Of a DNA stretch of 64,000 bases, positions 48,147-57,667 are shown piece by piece (within the stretch, counting starts at the first letter, position 1; each line of letters starts with the position of its first letter). The position numbers were made by a program, and so were the translations under genes. The stretch covers positions 62,001-126,000 of the forward strand of contig JAGHVH010000003.1 of assembly GCA_018064455.1 (NCBI GenBank), written 5' to 3'. The stretch is from Candidatus Limimonas egerieequi. Its GTDB lineage: Bacteria > Bacillota > Clostridia > Oscillospirales > Acutalibacteraceae. Below the pieces are notes generated by a model. It worked only from the letters and a program-made list of their open reading frames with translations. It did no database searches and was not told where the DNA came from.

Positions 48147-49931
48147 ATGGAAAGACTTACAACCAACCCAACAATTAATGCATGGCTTGATGAGCGTATC
48201 GCTTTACTCTGCCCAGATAACATTGTTTGGATCACTGGTGAGAAGGCACAGCTTGATGCCTTGAAGGAAGAAGCTTGTAAAACAGGCGAACTTATTAAAC
48301 TTAATCAGGAACTCCTCCCAGAGTGCTATCTTCACAGAACTGCTGTTAATGACGTAGCACGTGTTGAGGCTCGTACATTTATCTGTACCCCAACCAAGGA
48401 AGAGGCAGGTCCTTTAAATAACTGGATGGACCCAACCGAGACATACAAGATGCTCGACGACATTGCACGTGGTAGTTACAAGGGCCGCACAATGTACATC
48501 ATTCCATACTCAATGGGACCTATTGGTTCACCACTTGCTAAGATTGGTATTGAAATCACTGACTCAATTTACGTTGTATCTAACATGGCTATCATGACTC
48601 GTGTTGGTACAAAGGTACTTGAGGTACTTGGTGACTCTGATGACTGGGTACGTGGTACACACTGTAAGTGTGACATTGATCCAGAGAAGAGATATATTTG
48701 CCAGTTCCCACAGGATAACGCTATTTACTCAGTAAACTCTGGTTACGGCGGAAACGTTCTTCTTGGTAAGAAGTGCTTCGCTCTCCGTATTGCTTCATAT
48801 CAGGCAATGAAAGAGGGATGGCAGGCAGAGCATATGCTCATCCTTGGTATTGAAAATCCACAGGGCGAGACAAAGTATGTTTGTGCTGCATTCCCAAGTG
48901 CTTGTGGTAAGACAAACCTTGCTATGCTTATTCCTCCAGAGGGATACAAGTCAAAGGGATACAAGGTATTCACAGTTGGTGATGATATTTCTTGGATCCG
49001 CAAGGGACCAGATGGTCGCCTTTATGCTATTAACCCAGAGAATGGTTTCTTTGGTGTAGCACCTGGTACAAACGACAAGTCAAATCCTAATGCTCTTGCA
49101 ACAACAAAGCGTGGCACAATCTTTACAAACGTATGCCACAACCTTGATAACAATACAGTTTGGTGGGAGGGCCTTGATAAGAATCCTCCAACAAATGCAA
49201 ACGACTGGACAGGTATTCCATGGAACGGCGCAGTAGACACTGACCGTCCAGGTGCAAACCCTAACTCACGTTTCACTGCTCCTGCAGTAAACTGCCCTTG
49301 CCTTAGCCCAGAGTTTGAAAACCCACAGGGTGTTCCAATCTCTGCATTCATCTTTGGCGGACGTCGTGCAAAGCTTGCTCCACTTGTTTATCAGTCACGT
49401 GATTGGAATCACGGTGTATTCATTGGTTCAGTTTTATCTTCAGAGACAACTGCTGCTGCAACAGGCGCTGTTGGTGTTGTTCGTCGTGACCCTATGGCAA
49501 TGCGTCCATTCATCGGTTATGACTGCGGAACATACTTCCAGCACTGGCTTGATATAGGCAAGACTCTTGACCCAAATAAGGCTCCAAAGATTTTCAACGT
49601 TAACTGGTTCCGCAAGGACGATGAAGGACACTTCATGTGGCCAGGCTTTGGCGACAACCTCCGTGTTCTTGAGTGGATTATCAAACGTTGTGAAGGCGAA
49701 GTTGACGCAGTAGAAACTCCAATCGGTTTCATGCCAAAGCCAGAGGACATTAACCTCGAAGGCCTTGAGGGTGAAGTAACACTTGATTCACTCAAAGCAA
49801 TGCTTTCAGTTGATAAGGACCTTTGGAAAGAGGAGGCCGCTGGCATCGAAGAATTTTATCAGTCACTCGGCAATACAGTTCCAAAAGAGCTTCATGATTG
49901 TCTTGAAACTCTCAAAAATAACGTTCAATAG
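48147..49931 (+). CDS. pckG: Phosphoenolpyruvate carboxykinase (GTP), 594 aa
   Basis: Interconverts oxaloacetate and PEP with GTP/GDP. In fermenting anaerobes it often runs toward oxaloacetate, fixing CO2. The P-loop with the reactive Cys is FPSACGKTNLAML (about residue 252), and the GTP-type signatures WIRKGPDGRLYAINPE and NWTGIPWNG-like (DWTGIPWNG) and FIFGGRR are present. The length is typical of the GTP class and unlike the 520-540 aa ATP class. The start at 48147 fits the N-terminal MERLTTNP and has a GAAAGGG site. Confidence 0.96.
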   Translation: MERLTTNPTINAWLDERIALLCPDNIVWITGEKAQLDALKEEACKTGELIKLNQELLPECYLHRTAVNDVARVEARTFICTPTKEEAGPLNNWMDPTETYKMLDDIARGSYKGRTMYIIPYSMGPIGSPLAKIGIEITDSIYVVSNMAIMTRVGTKVLEVLGDSDDWVRGTHCKCDIDPEKRYICQFPQDNAIYSVNSGYGGNVLLGKKCFALRIASYQAMKEGWQAEHMLILGIENPQGETKYVCAAFPSACGKTNLAMLIPPEGYKSKGYKVFTVGDDISWIRKGPDGRLYAINPENGFFGVAPGTNDKSNPNALATTKRGTIFTNVCHNLDNNTVWWEGLDKNPPTNANDWTGIPWNGAVDTDRPGANPNSRFTAPAVNCPCLSPEFENPQGVPISAFIFGGRRAKLAPLVYQSRDWNHGVFIGSVLSSETTAAATGAVGVVRRDPMAMRPFIGYDCGTYFQHWLDIGKTLDPNKAPKIFNVNWFRKDDEGHFMWPGFGDNLRVLEWIIKRCEGEVDAVETPIGFMPKPEDINLEGLEGEVTLDSLKAMLSVDKDLWKEEAAGIEEFYQSLGNTVPKELHDCLETLKNNVQ

Positions 49932-49944
49932 TACAAAGTCCCAG

Positions 49945-49983
49945 AAAAAAACAGAGTCTATGAATTATAGGCTCTGTTTTTTC
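49945..49983 (+). terminator. Terminator of pckG
   Basis: A six-A run and ACAGAGTCTA (49951-49960) pair with TAGGCTCTGT and a six-T run (one G-T pair), loop TGAATTA. Confidence 0.85.
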
Positions 49984-50237
49984 TATATTGGAAAAATTGT
50001 TGACAAAAATGTTTAATGCAAGTAAAACTCTTTACGAAAAAATAGGCTTATTTTTCTAATTTAGAATAATCCACTCATTTTTTAACAATTTCTTTACAGA
50101 CAGCACTGTTTGTTAAGGTTTTGACCTTGACATAAACTTTATGAATAATTTGGTTGCGAATATATTTTAGTATGTTATAATGTTTTTTGTACGTTTTTAC
50201 GTTTTTGTACAATCAACTTAAAAAGGAGATTTTCTTT
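49984..50237. other. AT-rich intergenic stretch upstream of the SDR gene
   Basis: The gap between pckG and the SDR gene is 306 bases; after the terminator it holds no ORF with a ribosome-binding site. A distal promoter-like TTGACA (50000-50005) with TAAAAC 17 bp on, and a lone TTGACA at 50127-50132, are seen beside the likely promoter at 50154-50181. No stable RNA structure was recognised. Confidence 0.5.
50154..50181 (+). promoter_or_regulatory. Promoter of the SDR gene
   Basis: TTGCGA (50154-50159), 16 bp, TATAAT (50176-50181) preceded by TGT (extended -10). Confidence 0.65.
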
Positions 50238-51089
50238 ATGAAGTACGCATTATTTACTGGTGCAGCAGGCGGCATTTCAGGCGCTTGCGTAGAAGCACTT
50301 GACAAGCAGGGCGGTTGGACAATATTCGCTGGTTACAACAGAACACCTTGTGATGACCTCATCGCTCGTTGCTCTGACAACGTTATTCCAATTCATTGCA
50401 ATATTTCTTCACAGGAAGAGTGCTTTGCTGCAGCTGAGGAAATCAAAAAGTATACTGATCACCTTGACGTAGTTGTTAACTGCGCTGGTATCCACACAAT
50501 GGATTCACTCATCGAGGGTGACCCAGCAGCTGTTCTTGAGAAGATTATCAACGTTAACCTCCTCGGTATGGTTCGCGTTAACAAGGCTATGTTCCCACTT
50601 GTAAATGCTTGCAAGGGTAGAATTATCAACTTCTCATCTGAGTGTGGTTGGGAGCAGCCACAGCCATTCAACTCACCATATGCTATTTCAAAGTATGCAG
50701 TTGAGGCTTACACAATTGGTCTTCGCCGTGAACTTAACTTCCTTGGTATCAAGGTAATTAAGATTCAGCCAGGTTCATTCAAGACAGGCATGCACGGTCA
50801 GGCTACAGATGGTTATCAGAAGATTTATGATAAGACAGAGTACTATAAGGACGTTCTCAAGGTTATGAAGCCAATGATGACAATAGCTATGGCTCATCCA
50901 AACGAGATGCACTATCTCACAGACGTAGTACTTGAGGCTATCAACGCTAAGAATCCTAAGGTTAACTACAAGTGCAAGAACACTTGGTATCTTGGCCTTA
51001 TCGATCCAATTCCTGCAAAGATTATTGATGCTGGTTACAAGTATCTTATCGCTGCACTTGCAAAGGTAGTTCCAGATCCTAAGGGCTAA
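50238..51089 (+). CDS. Short-chain dehydrogenase/reductase, 283 aa
   Basis: NAD(P)-dependent oxidoreductase of the classical SDR type. Cofactor motif TGAAGGISGA is at residues 7-16, then NCAGIH (81-86), the catalytic Ser in NFSSECG (about 133-134) and SPYAISKYA with Tyr148 and Lys152. PGSFKTGM lies after the active site. The motif TGAAGGI replaces the usual TGASxGI. An AAAGGAGA site precedes the ATG at 50238; the longer frame starts inside the promoter region. It is monocistronic, with favoured-codon usage suggesting strong expression. Steroid, sugar or acyl substrates are all possible. Confidence 0.9.
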   Translation: MKYALFTGAAGGISGACVEALDKQGGWTIFAGYNRTPCDDLIARCSDNVIPIHCNISSQEECFAAAEEIKKYTDHLDVVVNCAGIHTMDSLIEGDPAAVLEKIINVNLLGMVRVNKAMFPLVNACKGRIINFSSECGWEQPQPFNSPYAISKYAVEAYTIGLRRELNFLGIKVIKIQPGSFKTGMHGQATDGYQKIYDKTEYYKDVLKVMKPMMTIAMAHPNEMHYLTDVVLEAINAKNPKVNYKCKNTWYLGLIDPIPAKIIDAGYKYLIAALAKVVPDPKG

Positions 51090-51103
51090 TCAAAAACATT
51101 TTT

Positions 51104-51142
51104 ACCGCCGATGATGATTCATCGGCGGTTTTTTTATTTTTT
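51104..51142 (+). terminator. Terminator of the SDR gene
   Basis: ACCGCCGATGA (51104-51114) and TCATCGGCGGT (51119-51129), loop TGAT, seven-T tail. Confidence 0.92.
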
Positions 51143-51179
51143 AAGGATATTTTAATGTAAATTATTTATATATAAGGTG

Positions 51180-51208
51180 TTGACAAACATCAACAAAGTT
51201 AATAACAT
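51180..51208 (+). promoter_or_regulatory. Promoter of acpP
   Basis: TTGACA (51180-51185), 17 bp, TAACAT (51203-51208). No FapR-type operator was recognised. Confidence 0.65.
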
Positions 51209-51260
51209 ATTAAACACAAGAATTAGAAACTAAACCTTTTGGTTTTAGGGGGAAATAAAA

Positions 51261-51488
51261 ATGGTTTTTGAAACAGTTAGAGCTATGATAGCTGAACAGC
51301 TTGAAATTGACGAAGAAGAAATTACAATGGACTCTGCCCTTATCGAGGATCTTGGCGCAGATAGTCTTGACGTAGTTGACCTTGTTATGTCTATTGAAGA
51401 CGAGTTTGAAATTGAAGTACCCGATGAAGCTATTGAAAACATGAGAACAATAGGCGACGCAGTTAAATTCATCGAGGCAAACAAGTAA
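51261..51488 (+). CDS. acpP: Acyl carrier protein, 75 aa
   Basis: Carries growing acyl chains on a 4'-phosphopantetheine arm. The attachment Ser35 is in [13 protein letters not shown], and the acidic helix II and normal length fit fatty-acid synthesis ACP. AGGGGGA precedes the ATG. It stands alone, with no fab genes in the window, so a role in a secondary pathway cannot be excluded, but it looks like a housekeeping ACP. Confidence 0.95.
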   Translation: MVFETVRAMIAEQLEIDEEEITMDSALIEDLGADSLDVVDLVMSIEDEFEIEVPDEAIENMRTIGDAVKFIEANK

Positions 51489-51503
51489 TTATAGATAAAC
51501 TTT

Positions 51504-51533
51504 AGCCCACGTTGAACACGTGGGCTTATTTTT
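51504..51533 (+). terminator. Terminator of acpP
   Basis: AGCCCACGT (51504-51512) and ACGTGGGCT (51518-51526), loop TGAAC, tail TATTTTT. The proS ribosome-binding site follows directly. Confidence 0.85.
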
Positions 51534-51546
51534 AAGGAGAAGAGAA

Positions 51547-52986
51547 ATGGCTGACCAGAAGAAAATGGTAGAAGACATCACTTCTATGGATGAAGATTTT
51601 GCCAAATGGTATACAGACATCTGCCGTAAAGCAGAACTTATCGAGTATACAAGCGTTAAGGGCTGTATGGTAATCAGACCATATGGTTACGCTATTTGGG
51701 AGAATATCCAGAAAATTCTTGATGGCAAATTTAAAGAACTTGGACATGAAAACGTTTGCATGCCAATGTTTATCCCAGAGAGCCTTCTTCAAAAGGAGAA
51801 GGATCACGTTGAGGGCTTCGCTCCAGAAGTTGCTTGGGTAACACATGGTGGTAACGATCCACTTGAGGAGCGCCTCTGTGTTAGACCAACATCAGAGACA
51901 CTTTTCTGTGAGCACTATGCAAACATTATTCATTCACATAGAGACCTTCCAAAACTCTACAATCAGTGGGTATCAGTAGTTCGTTGGGAAAAGACAACAC
52001 GTCCTTTCCTTCGCTCACGTGAATTCTTGTGGCAGGAGGGTCACACAATCCACGCAACAGCAGAAGAGGCAATTGCTGAGACAGAGCAGATGCTCAACGT
52101 CTATGCTGACTTCTGTGAGCAGGAACTTGCAATGCCAGTAGTTCGCGGACAGAAGACAGAGTCAGACAAGTTTGCTGGCGCTGTTTCAACATATGCAATT
52201 GAGGCTTTGATGCATGATGGTAAGGCACTCCAGGCCGGCACATCACATTACTTTGGTGATGGTTTTGCCAAGGCATTTGGTATCCAGTACCAGTCAAAGG
52301 AAAACAAGCTTGAGTACCCACATCAGACATCTTGGGGTATGACAACACGCCTTATCGGCGCTATTATCATGACTCACGGTGATGATAACGGACTTGTTTT
52401 GCCACCAGCAGTTGCTCCAATTCAGGTAGTAATCATCCCTGTTGCACAGCACAAGGAGGGTGTACTTGAAAAGGCAAATGAACTCAAGGCATTACTTTCT
52501 AAGAACTTTAGAGTTAAACTTGATGACTCTGATAACAGCCCAGGATGGAAGTACTCTGAGTATGAGATGAAGGGTGTTCCAGTGCGTCTTGAGATTGGTC
52601 CACGTGATATCGAGGCTGGTCAATGTGTACTCGTTACTCGTCATAACAGAGAAAAGGCAGTAGTATCTCTTGACAATCTTGAAGCTGAGATTGAAAATAA
52701 ATTAAAAGAGGTCCACGATGGTCTTTGGCAGAAAGCTTACGAAAACCGTGAACGTCGTACATACAAGTGCACATCAATGGATGAAATCAAGGCCGCTATT
52801 TCAGAGAATGGTGACGGTTTCGTAAAGGCTATGTGGTGTGGCGATGAAGCTTGTGAGGACAAGGTAAAGGAAGAGACAGGCGTCGGTTCTCGTTGCATTC
52901 CATTTGACCAGGAAAATATCTCAGATACATGTGTATGCTGTGGCAAACCAGCAAAGCATATGGTAATGTGGGGTAACGCATATTAA
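51547..52986 (+). CDS. proS: Prolyl-tRNA synthetase, archaeal/eukaryal type, 479 aa
   Basis: Class II synthetase charging tRNA-Pro. It is of the shorter archaeal-like type without the INS editing domain: 479 aa with motif 2 in [22 protein letters not shown], split here at [12 protein letters not shown], and motif 3 in [11 protein letters not shown]. The C-terminal zinc-binding extension is present ([26 protein letters not shown]), ending with the carboxy-terminal Tyr typical of this type. ATG 51547 has AAGGAG. Some Firmicutes with this type edit mischarged tRNA with separate YbaK/ProX proteins; none is in the window. Confidence 0.95.
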   Translation: MADQKKMVEDITSMDEDFAKWYTDICRKAELIEYTSVKGCMVIRPYGYAIWENIQKILDGKFKELGHENVCMPMFIPESLLQKEKDHVEGFAPEVAWVTHGGNDPLEERLCVRPTSETLFCEHYANIIHSHRDLPKLYNQWVSVVRWEKTTRPFLRSREFLWQEGHTIHATAEEAIAETEQMLNVYADFCEQELAMPVVRGQKTESDKFAGAVSTYAIEALMHDGKALQAGTSHYFGDGFAKAFGIQYQSKENKLEYPHQTSWGMTTRLIGAIIMTHGDDNGLVLPPAVAPIQVVIIPVAQHKEGVLEKANELKALLSKNFRVKLDDSDNSPGWKYSEYEMKGVPVRLEIGPRDIEAGQCVLVTRHNREKAVVSLDNLEAEIENKLKEVHDGLWQKAYENRERRTYKCTSMDEIKAAISENGDGFVKAMWCGDEACEDKVKEETGVGSRCIPFDQENISDTCVCCGKPAKHMVMWGNAY

Positions 52987-52992
52987 TTTCTT

Positions 52993-53022
52993 AGGGCAAC
53001 TCTTTTGAGCTGCCCTTTTTTT
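52993..53022 (+). terminator. Terminator of proS
   Basis: AGGGCA (52993-52998) pairs with TGCCCT (53011-53016), and inner CTC/GAG pairs close a TTTT loop, tail TTTTTTT. Confidence 0.8.
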
Positions 53023-53034
53023 GAAAGGATTACT

Positions 53035-53709
53035 ATGGAATATAAACTTTACATCGTAGAAGATGACATAGGTATCTCAACTGAAATAAAGAAAATGGCT
53101 GAAAGTTTTGGTCTCATCGTCAAAATTTCAGAGGACTTCCAAAATATCTTTGATGAATTCACAGAGTTCTCTCCGCACATAGTCCTTCTTGATATTGGAC
53201 TACCGTTTGCAGGGGGATATCACTGGTGTTCTGAAATCCGTAAGGTATCCAATGTTCCAATAATCTTTATCTCATCGGCGTCGGACAATATGAATGTTGT
53301 CATGGCAATGAATATGGGCGCCGATGACTTTATTGCAAAGCCGTTTGATGGCAATGTACTCATTGCCAAGATTCAGGCTTTGCTCCGCCGCAGCTATGAC
53401 TTCGCGACGTCTGCGCCTGTGATGTCTCACAAGGGCGCAGTGCTCAATACGGGCGATAGTACATTGAGCGTCGGCGATAGCAAGGTAGATTTGACCAAGA
53501 ATGAATACCGTATTCTCTCGATTCTTATGGAGAACAAAGGCAAGATAGTAAGCCGTGAAAAGCTTATGGAGCGCCTTTGGGAGACCGACAATTTTGTCGA
53601 TGAGAATGCGCTGACAGTCAACATGGCAAGGCTTAGGAAGAAACTTGAGAGTGTTGGCCTTGTTGACTTTATCTCAACCAAGCACGGAATGGGATATATT
53701 CTTGAATGA
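53035..53709 (+). CDS. OmpR-family response regulator, BceR-like, 224 aa
   Basis: The receiver domain has Asp53 in LLDIGLPFAGG and the Lys in IAKPFD, and the winged-helix effector domain spans about 130-223 (DLTKNEYRILSILMEN, ENALTVNMARLRKKLESVG). This sequence pattern, the kinase type next to it and the ABC genes match BceR regulators that switch on a peptide-antibiotic detoxification transporter. The start at 53035 has GAAAGGA. It is separated from proS by a terminator, yet I see no own promoter, so readthrough is possible. Confidence 0.9.
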   Translation: MEYKLYIVEDDIGISTEIKKMAESFGLIVKISEDFQNIFDEFTEFSPHIVLLDIGLPFAGGYHWCSEIRKVSNVPIIFISSASDNMNVVMAMNMGADDFIAKPFDGNVLIAKIQALLRRSYDFATSAPVMSHKGAVLNTGDSTLSVGDSKVDLTKNEYRILSILMENKGKIVSREKLMERLWETDNFVDENALTVNMARLRKKLESVGLVDFISTKHGMGYILE

Positions 53710-53721
53710 TAGGGTGATTTT

Positions 53722-54708
53722 TTGAAACTGTTTTTTAAATACTTAAAAACAAAACGAAATATTATTGCCTTCTTTATCATTGCAATTATCATCTTTGTGA
53801 CTACATTTGCCCTTTATCACATTCCTGTTAAGGCTGTGCTTTATCCAGCTATCCTTTGTTTTGCACTGGGTATTGGTTTTTTGATTTTTAGTTTCTTTAG
53901 AGTTAAACGTCAGCACGATATCTTGGAGTCACTTAAGGATAGGACTGCTGAAATGATAGGCAACTTGCCTGTATCAAACAGCATTTGTGAGGATGATTAT
54001 AGGGAACTCTTAGAACTCATAAGGCAGGAGAGCATAGATAGTGCTCAGGCTGCTCGCTTTGAGTTTGACGATATGGTTGATTACTACACTGTTTGGGCGC
54101 ACCAGATTAAGACACCGATTTCATCGATGAAACTTACGCTTCAAAATGAGGACTCTGACCTCTCGAGGCGCCTTTCAATCGACCTCTTCCGTACTCAGCA
54201 GTACGTTGATATGGTACTCGCTTTCTTGCGCCTTGGCTCAACGTCCAGTGACTATGTCTTTCGTGAGCACTCACTTGATGAGATGATAAAGTCATCTGTT
54301 AAAAAGTTTGCTCCAGAGTTTATTGAGCGACATTTGACACTCTGTTATGAGGAAGTAGAAAAGACAATAGTAACTGATGAGAAGTGGTTTGAATTCCTTA
54401 TCGAGCAACTTCTTTCAAATGCACTCAAGTACACCAAAGAGGGCAGTATAACAATTGCGCTTGATGGTGATAATTTAACTATATCTGATACTGGTATTGG
54501 AATTAGTGAAACAGATTTACCACGCGTATTTGATAAAGGATATACAGGCTTTAATGGGCGCACAGAAAAGGGTGCGTCTGGCCTTGGCTTATACCTTTCA
54601 AAGCGCATAGCTACGAACCTTGGCCTAGATATCAAGGTAGAGTCAACAGTCGGAGTAGGTACAAAAGTAATACTTGATTTGACACAGAAAAAACTTAAAT
54701 TTGAGTAA
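53722..54708 (+). CDS. Intramembrane-sensing histidine kinase, BceS-like, 328 aa
   Basis: Two membrane helices (about 13-33 and 38-60) are joined by only a few residues (YHIPVKA), the hallmark of intramembrane-sensing kinases, which read the ABC transporter rather than an external ligand. The phosphoacceptor His127 is in WAHQIKTPISSMKL. ATP-site boxes SNALKYTKEG, ISDTGIGI and GASGLGLYLSKRI are intact. It starts with TTG 53722 after AGGGTGA, 12 bp downstream of the regulator gene. Confidence 0.92.
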   Translation: MKLFFKYLKTKRNIIAFFIIAIIIFVTTFALYHIPVKAVLYPAILCFALGIGFLIFSFFRVKRQHDILESLKDRTAEMIGNLPVSNSICEDDYRELLELIRQESIDSAQAARFEFDDMVDYYTVWAHQIKTPISSMKLTLQNEDSDLSRRLSIDLFRTQQYVDMVLAFLRLGSTSSDYVFREHSLDEMIKSSVKKFAPEFIERHLTLCYEEVEKTIVTDEKWFEFLIEQLLSNALKYTKEGSITIALDGDNLTISDTGIGISETDLPRVFDKGYTGFNGRTEKGASGLGLYLSKRIATNLGLDIKVESTVGVGTKVILDLTQKKLKFE

Positions 54709-54710
54709 AC

Positions 54711-54726
54711 CTTACAATAGTGTAAG
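54711..54726. promoter_or_regulatory. BceR-type binding site before the ABC transporter genes
   Basis: CTTACAATAGTGTAAG is a perfect inverted repeat TTACA-N4-TGTAA. It matches the TNACA-N4-TGTAA consensus described for BceR-like regulators and lies about 100 bp upstream of the BceA-type gene. Confidence 0.7.
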
Positions 54727-54733
54727 AATTGGG

Positions 54734-54779
54734 CAGGAAATGTAATGTTATTCGATGGAATTACATTTCCTGTTTTTGT
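54734..54779 (+). terminator. Terminator or attenuator between kinase and ABC genes
   Basis: CAGGAAATGTAAT (54734-54746) pairs with ATTACATTTCCTG (54760-54772), 13-base loop, tail TTTTTGTT. It separates the two-component genes from the transporter genes. A TACAAT with extended TGT at 54780-54785 may be the transporter -10. Confidence 0.75.
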
Positions 54780-54817
54780 TACAATGAGCTCGCAAAAACG
54801 AAATGGAGGACATTGAT

Positions 54818-55582
54818 ATGAGTTATTTAGAAGTAAGCGGAGTTAAAAAAGTTTACACAACCCGCTTTAGCACCAACAAGGTTGAGGCACTTCGTAACGT
54901 CAACTTCACAGTAGAACAGGGCGAGTACGTTGCAATAATGGGTGAGTCCGGTTCTGGTAAAACAACCCTTCTCAATATTTTGGCCGCACTTGATAAACCA
55001 ACAGCTGGTAACGTCATCTTGGACGGTAAAGATTTCTCAACAATTAAAGAGGCGGATGTTGCAACATTCCGCCGTGAAAATTTAGGCTTTGTTTTCCAGG
55101 AGTTCAATCTCCTTGATACATTATCTCTTGAAGATAACATCTTCTTGCCACTTGTACTTGAAGGAAAATCAGTAGGTGAAATGAAACAGCTACTCACCCC
55201 AATAGCTGAACGTCTTGGCATTACGGATCTCCTTTACAAATACCCTTACGAGGTATCGGGTGGTCAGAAACAGCGCGCCGCATGTGCTCGTGCAATTATT
55301 ACAAATCCCAAGATTATCCTCGCTGACGAGCCAACAGGCGCGCTTGATTCAAAATCAACTGATGAACTCCTTCGCCTGTTTGATGAAATTAACAAGATGG
55401 GCCAGACCATCCTCATGGTTACACACTCGGTAAAGGCCGCATCTGTCGCAAAGCGTGTACTCTTCATCAAAGACGGCGAAGTGTTCCATCAGATCTATAG
55501 AGGCAACGACAGTGAAGAGGCATTCTATCAAAAGATTTCTGACACATTGACACTTCTTGCAACAGGCGGTGATAGACGATGA
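54818..55582 (+). CDS. ABC transporter ATPase, BceA-like, 254 aa
   Basis: ATP-binding subunit of a peptide-antibiotic resistance transporter of the MacB/BceA type. Walker A MGESGSGKTT is at residues 41-50, with the Q-loop in FVFQEFNLLD, the signature VSGGQKQR, Walker B ILADEPTGALDS and the switch His in MVTHS. ATG 54818 has TGGAGGA. It overlaps the permease gene by 4 bp. Under the BceR-like site at 54711, it is probably induced by antimicrobial peptides that bind cell-wall intermediates. Confidence 0.94.
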   Translation: MSYLEVSGVKKVYTTRFSTNKVEALRNVNFTVEQGEYVAIMGESGSGKTTLLNILAALDKPTAGNVILDGKDFSTIKEADVATFRRENLGFVFQEFNLLDTLSLEDNIFLPLVLEGKSVGEMKQLLTPIAERLGITDLLYKYPYEVSGGQKQRAACARAIITNPKIILADEPTGALDSKSTDELLRLFDEINKMGQTILMVTHSVKAASVAKRVLFIKDGEVFHQIYRGNDSEEAFYQKISDTLTLLATGGDRR

Positions 55583-57600
55583 AGAATTCTATTTTTCCAC
55601 GTCTTGCTGCTGATACTATAAGGAAGAATGGCAAGCTTTACGTTCCTTATATTATCTCTTGCATTGGAATGGTAATGATGTACTTCATCATCCATTCTCT
55701 CTCACGCTCACCGCTTGTTATTGAGATGCCACATGGCGACAATGTCAGGATGGTACTTTCCCTTGGAAAGTTCGTAGTATTAATATTTTCAGCAATCTTT
55801 CTCCTCTATACAAACTCATTTTTAATCAGACGAAGAGATAAGGAATTTGGACTTTATAACGTCCTTGGAATGAACAAGCGTGATATCGCAAAAGTCCTTT
55901 TCTTTGAGTCCCTTTATATCAGTGGAATCAGCCTTGTCGCTGGTATTGGACTTGGTACACTTCTTACCAAAGTATTTGAGCTTATCCTGCTCAACTTTAC
56001 TCATTCTGAAGTGACCTTTACCTTCACTTTTTCAATAGAGGCATTGCTCTTTACAGTAGGATTTTTCATCCTTGTATTCTTTATTCTCTTTATAAAATCA
56101 CTTTTCAAAATCAGTGTTTCAAATCCACTTGAACTTCTTAAAAGTGAGACGGCAGGCGAGAAGCCACCAAAGGCCAATTGGGCCTTTGCAGTAATTGGCC
56201 TTGTTTTGCTTGCAGCAGCGTACTATTTAGCTGTTTCAATCACGAACCCAATTGATGCACTTATCTGGTTCTTTGTAGCAGTAATCCTTGTTATCATTGC
56301 AACTTATATCCTCTTTATGGCGGGTTCAGTTGCACTTTGCAAACTCCTTCAAAAGAACGACAAGTACTACTATAAGAAGAACCATTTTATCTCTGTTTCT
56401 TCAATGGCATACAGAATGAAGAGAAATGGAGCGGGTCTTGCTTCCATCTGTGTTCTTTGCACAATGGTACTTGTAATGCTCTCAGCAACAGTATCCCTCT
56501 ATGCGGGCTCTGAGGACATTATCAACGGTCGTTATCCAAGGGACAATATGTGTGGTATCCTCTATAACGATATGTCTAGTATCAGTGATGACCAGCTTGA
56601 TATAATTCGTGGCAACTACAAGACGGAGGCTGACAAAGTTGGCGCAAAGATGGAAAATGTTCTTGATTACAAGTACGCATCTATTGCAGGTCTTGTAGAA
56701 GATGGAAAAACAATCTTTGATCCAGACAGCACTATGGGCGCTTTGAATGGTTATTCTAATTTGCGCACACTTATGTTCATGACAGCCGATGATTATAACA
56801 AGGCAATGGGTACAAATATCAAAGTTAATGATGGCGAGGCAATGATTTACACACTTCGTTGTAAGTATGAAAAGCCTGATTTTAACATGAATGATGTTAC
56901 TCTTAAGATTACTGGAAAACTTGATGAGTTCCCAGCAATTCCAGATGCACAGGTAAGTGTTACCTCATCAATTTGTTTTGTAATAAACAGTATGGATGAC
57001 ATCAAATCACTTGATTCACTCGTTGATTACAATGGTGACAAGTCACTTAAGTACCAGTGGATTTATGCATATGATGTAGACCTCCCTGATGAAGCTGCAT
57101 ATGACTTGGTTCTTGAGCAGACAAGACATATTGAAATTGATGGTGGCTCAATTAGTTGCAGTAGCAAGGGCGTTGAGAGAACTGATTATTACTCAACATT
57201 TGGCGGATTCCTCTTCCTTGGTGGACTTCTTTCAATCATCTTCATCGCAGCTGCTGCACTCATCATTTACTACAAGCAGATATCAGAGGGATATGAGGAT
57301 CAAAAGCGCTTTGAAATTATGCAAAACGTTGGTATGACAAAGGGCGAAATAAGAAAGAGTATTAACTCACAGATACTTACAGTATTCTTCCTCCCAATAC
57401 TCTTTGCAGGTGTTCACCTCTGCTTCTCATTCCCATTCCTTTGGAAAATACTCATCCTCTTTGGATTCTCTGACAAACTCTTTATGATTTTGGTAACGAT
57501 TGGTGTATTCCTTGTATTTGCACTGATCTATGCTGCAATTTATAAAATTACATCCCGCATCTACTACAACATAGTAACTACGAAAAGTGTAGATGCGTAA
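55579..57600 (+). CDS. ABC transporter permease, BceB-like (FtsX fold), 673 aa
   Basis: Ten predicted membrane helices in the BceB order: one at about 20-36, three between about 58 and 175, two near 205-255, one at about 285-305, then a large extracellular domain of about 200 residues (310-520) that binds the drug-target complex, and three helices at the end (about 540-562, 600-625, 630-655). The FtsX-like segments FGLYNVLGMNKRDIAKVLFFE and KRFEIMQNVGMTKGEIRKS, each broken here for length, are diagnostic. The ATG overlaps the ATPase stop. Confidence 0.93.
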   Translation: MKNSIFPRLAADTIRKNGKLYVPYIISCIGMVMMYFIIHSLSRSPLVIEMPHGDNVRMVLSLGKFVVLIFSAIFLLYTNSFLIRRRDKEFGLYNVLGMNKRDIAKVLFFESLYISGISLVAGIGLGTLLTKVFELILLNFTHSEVTFTFTFSIEALLFTVGFFILVFFILFIKSLFKISVSNPLELLKSETAGEKPPKANWAFAVIGLVLLAAAYYLAVSITNPIDALIWFFVAVILVIIATYILFMAGSVALCKLLQKNDKYYYKKNHFISVSSMAYRMKRNGAGLASICVLCTMVLVMLSATVSLYAGSEDIINGRYPRDNMCGILYNDMSSISDDQLDIIRGNYKTEADKVGAKMENVLDYKYASIAGLVEDGKTIFDPDSTMGALNGYSNLRTLMFMTADDYNKAMGTNIKVNDGEAMIYTLRCKYEKPDFNMNDVTLKITGKLDEFPAIPDAQVSVTSSICFVINSMDDIKSLDSLVDYNGDKSLKYQWIYAYDVDLPDEAAYDLVLEQTRHIEIDGGSISCSSKGVERTDYYSTFGGFLFLGGLLSIIFIAAAALIIYYKQISEGYEDQKRFEIMQNVGMTKGEIRKSINSQILTVFFLPILFAGVHLCFSFPFLWKILILFGFSDKLFMILVTIGVFLVFALIYAAIYKITSRIYYNIVTTKSVDA

Positions 57601-57611
57601 TATATTAATAA

Positions 57612-57640
57612 TTGACATTACATTGTAATAGTGTTATTAT
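57612..57640 (+). promoter_or_regulatory. Promoter of the rimP-nusA-infB operon
   Basis: TTGACA (57612-57617), 17 bp, TATTAT (57635-57640) with extended TGT. Confidence 0.75.
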
Positions 57641-57667
57641 GTCATCGTTAAGTTAAGATTTTAAGTT

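Noticed and set aside
50238-51089. Hydroxysteroid dehydrogenase
   Set aside because: Classical SDR motifs alone do not give the substrate, and no bile-acid genes are nearby.
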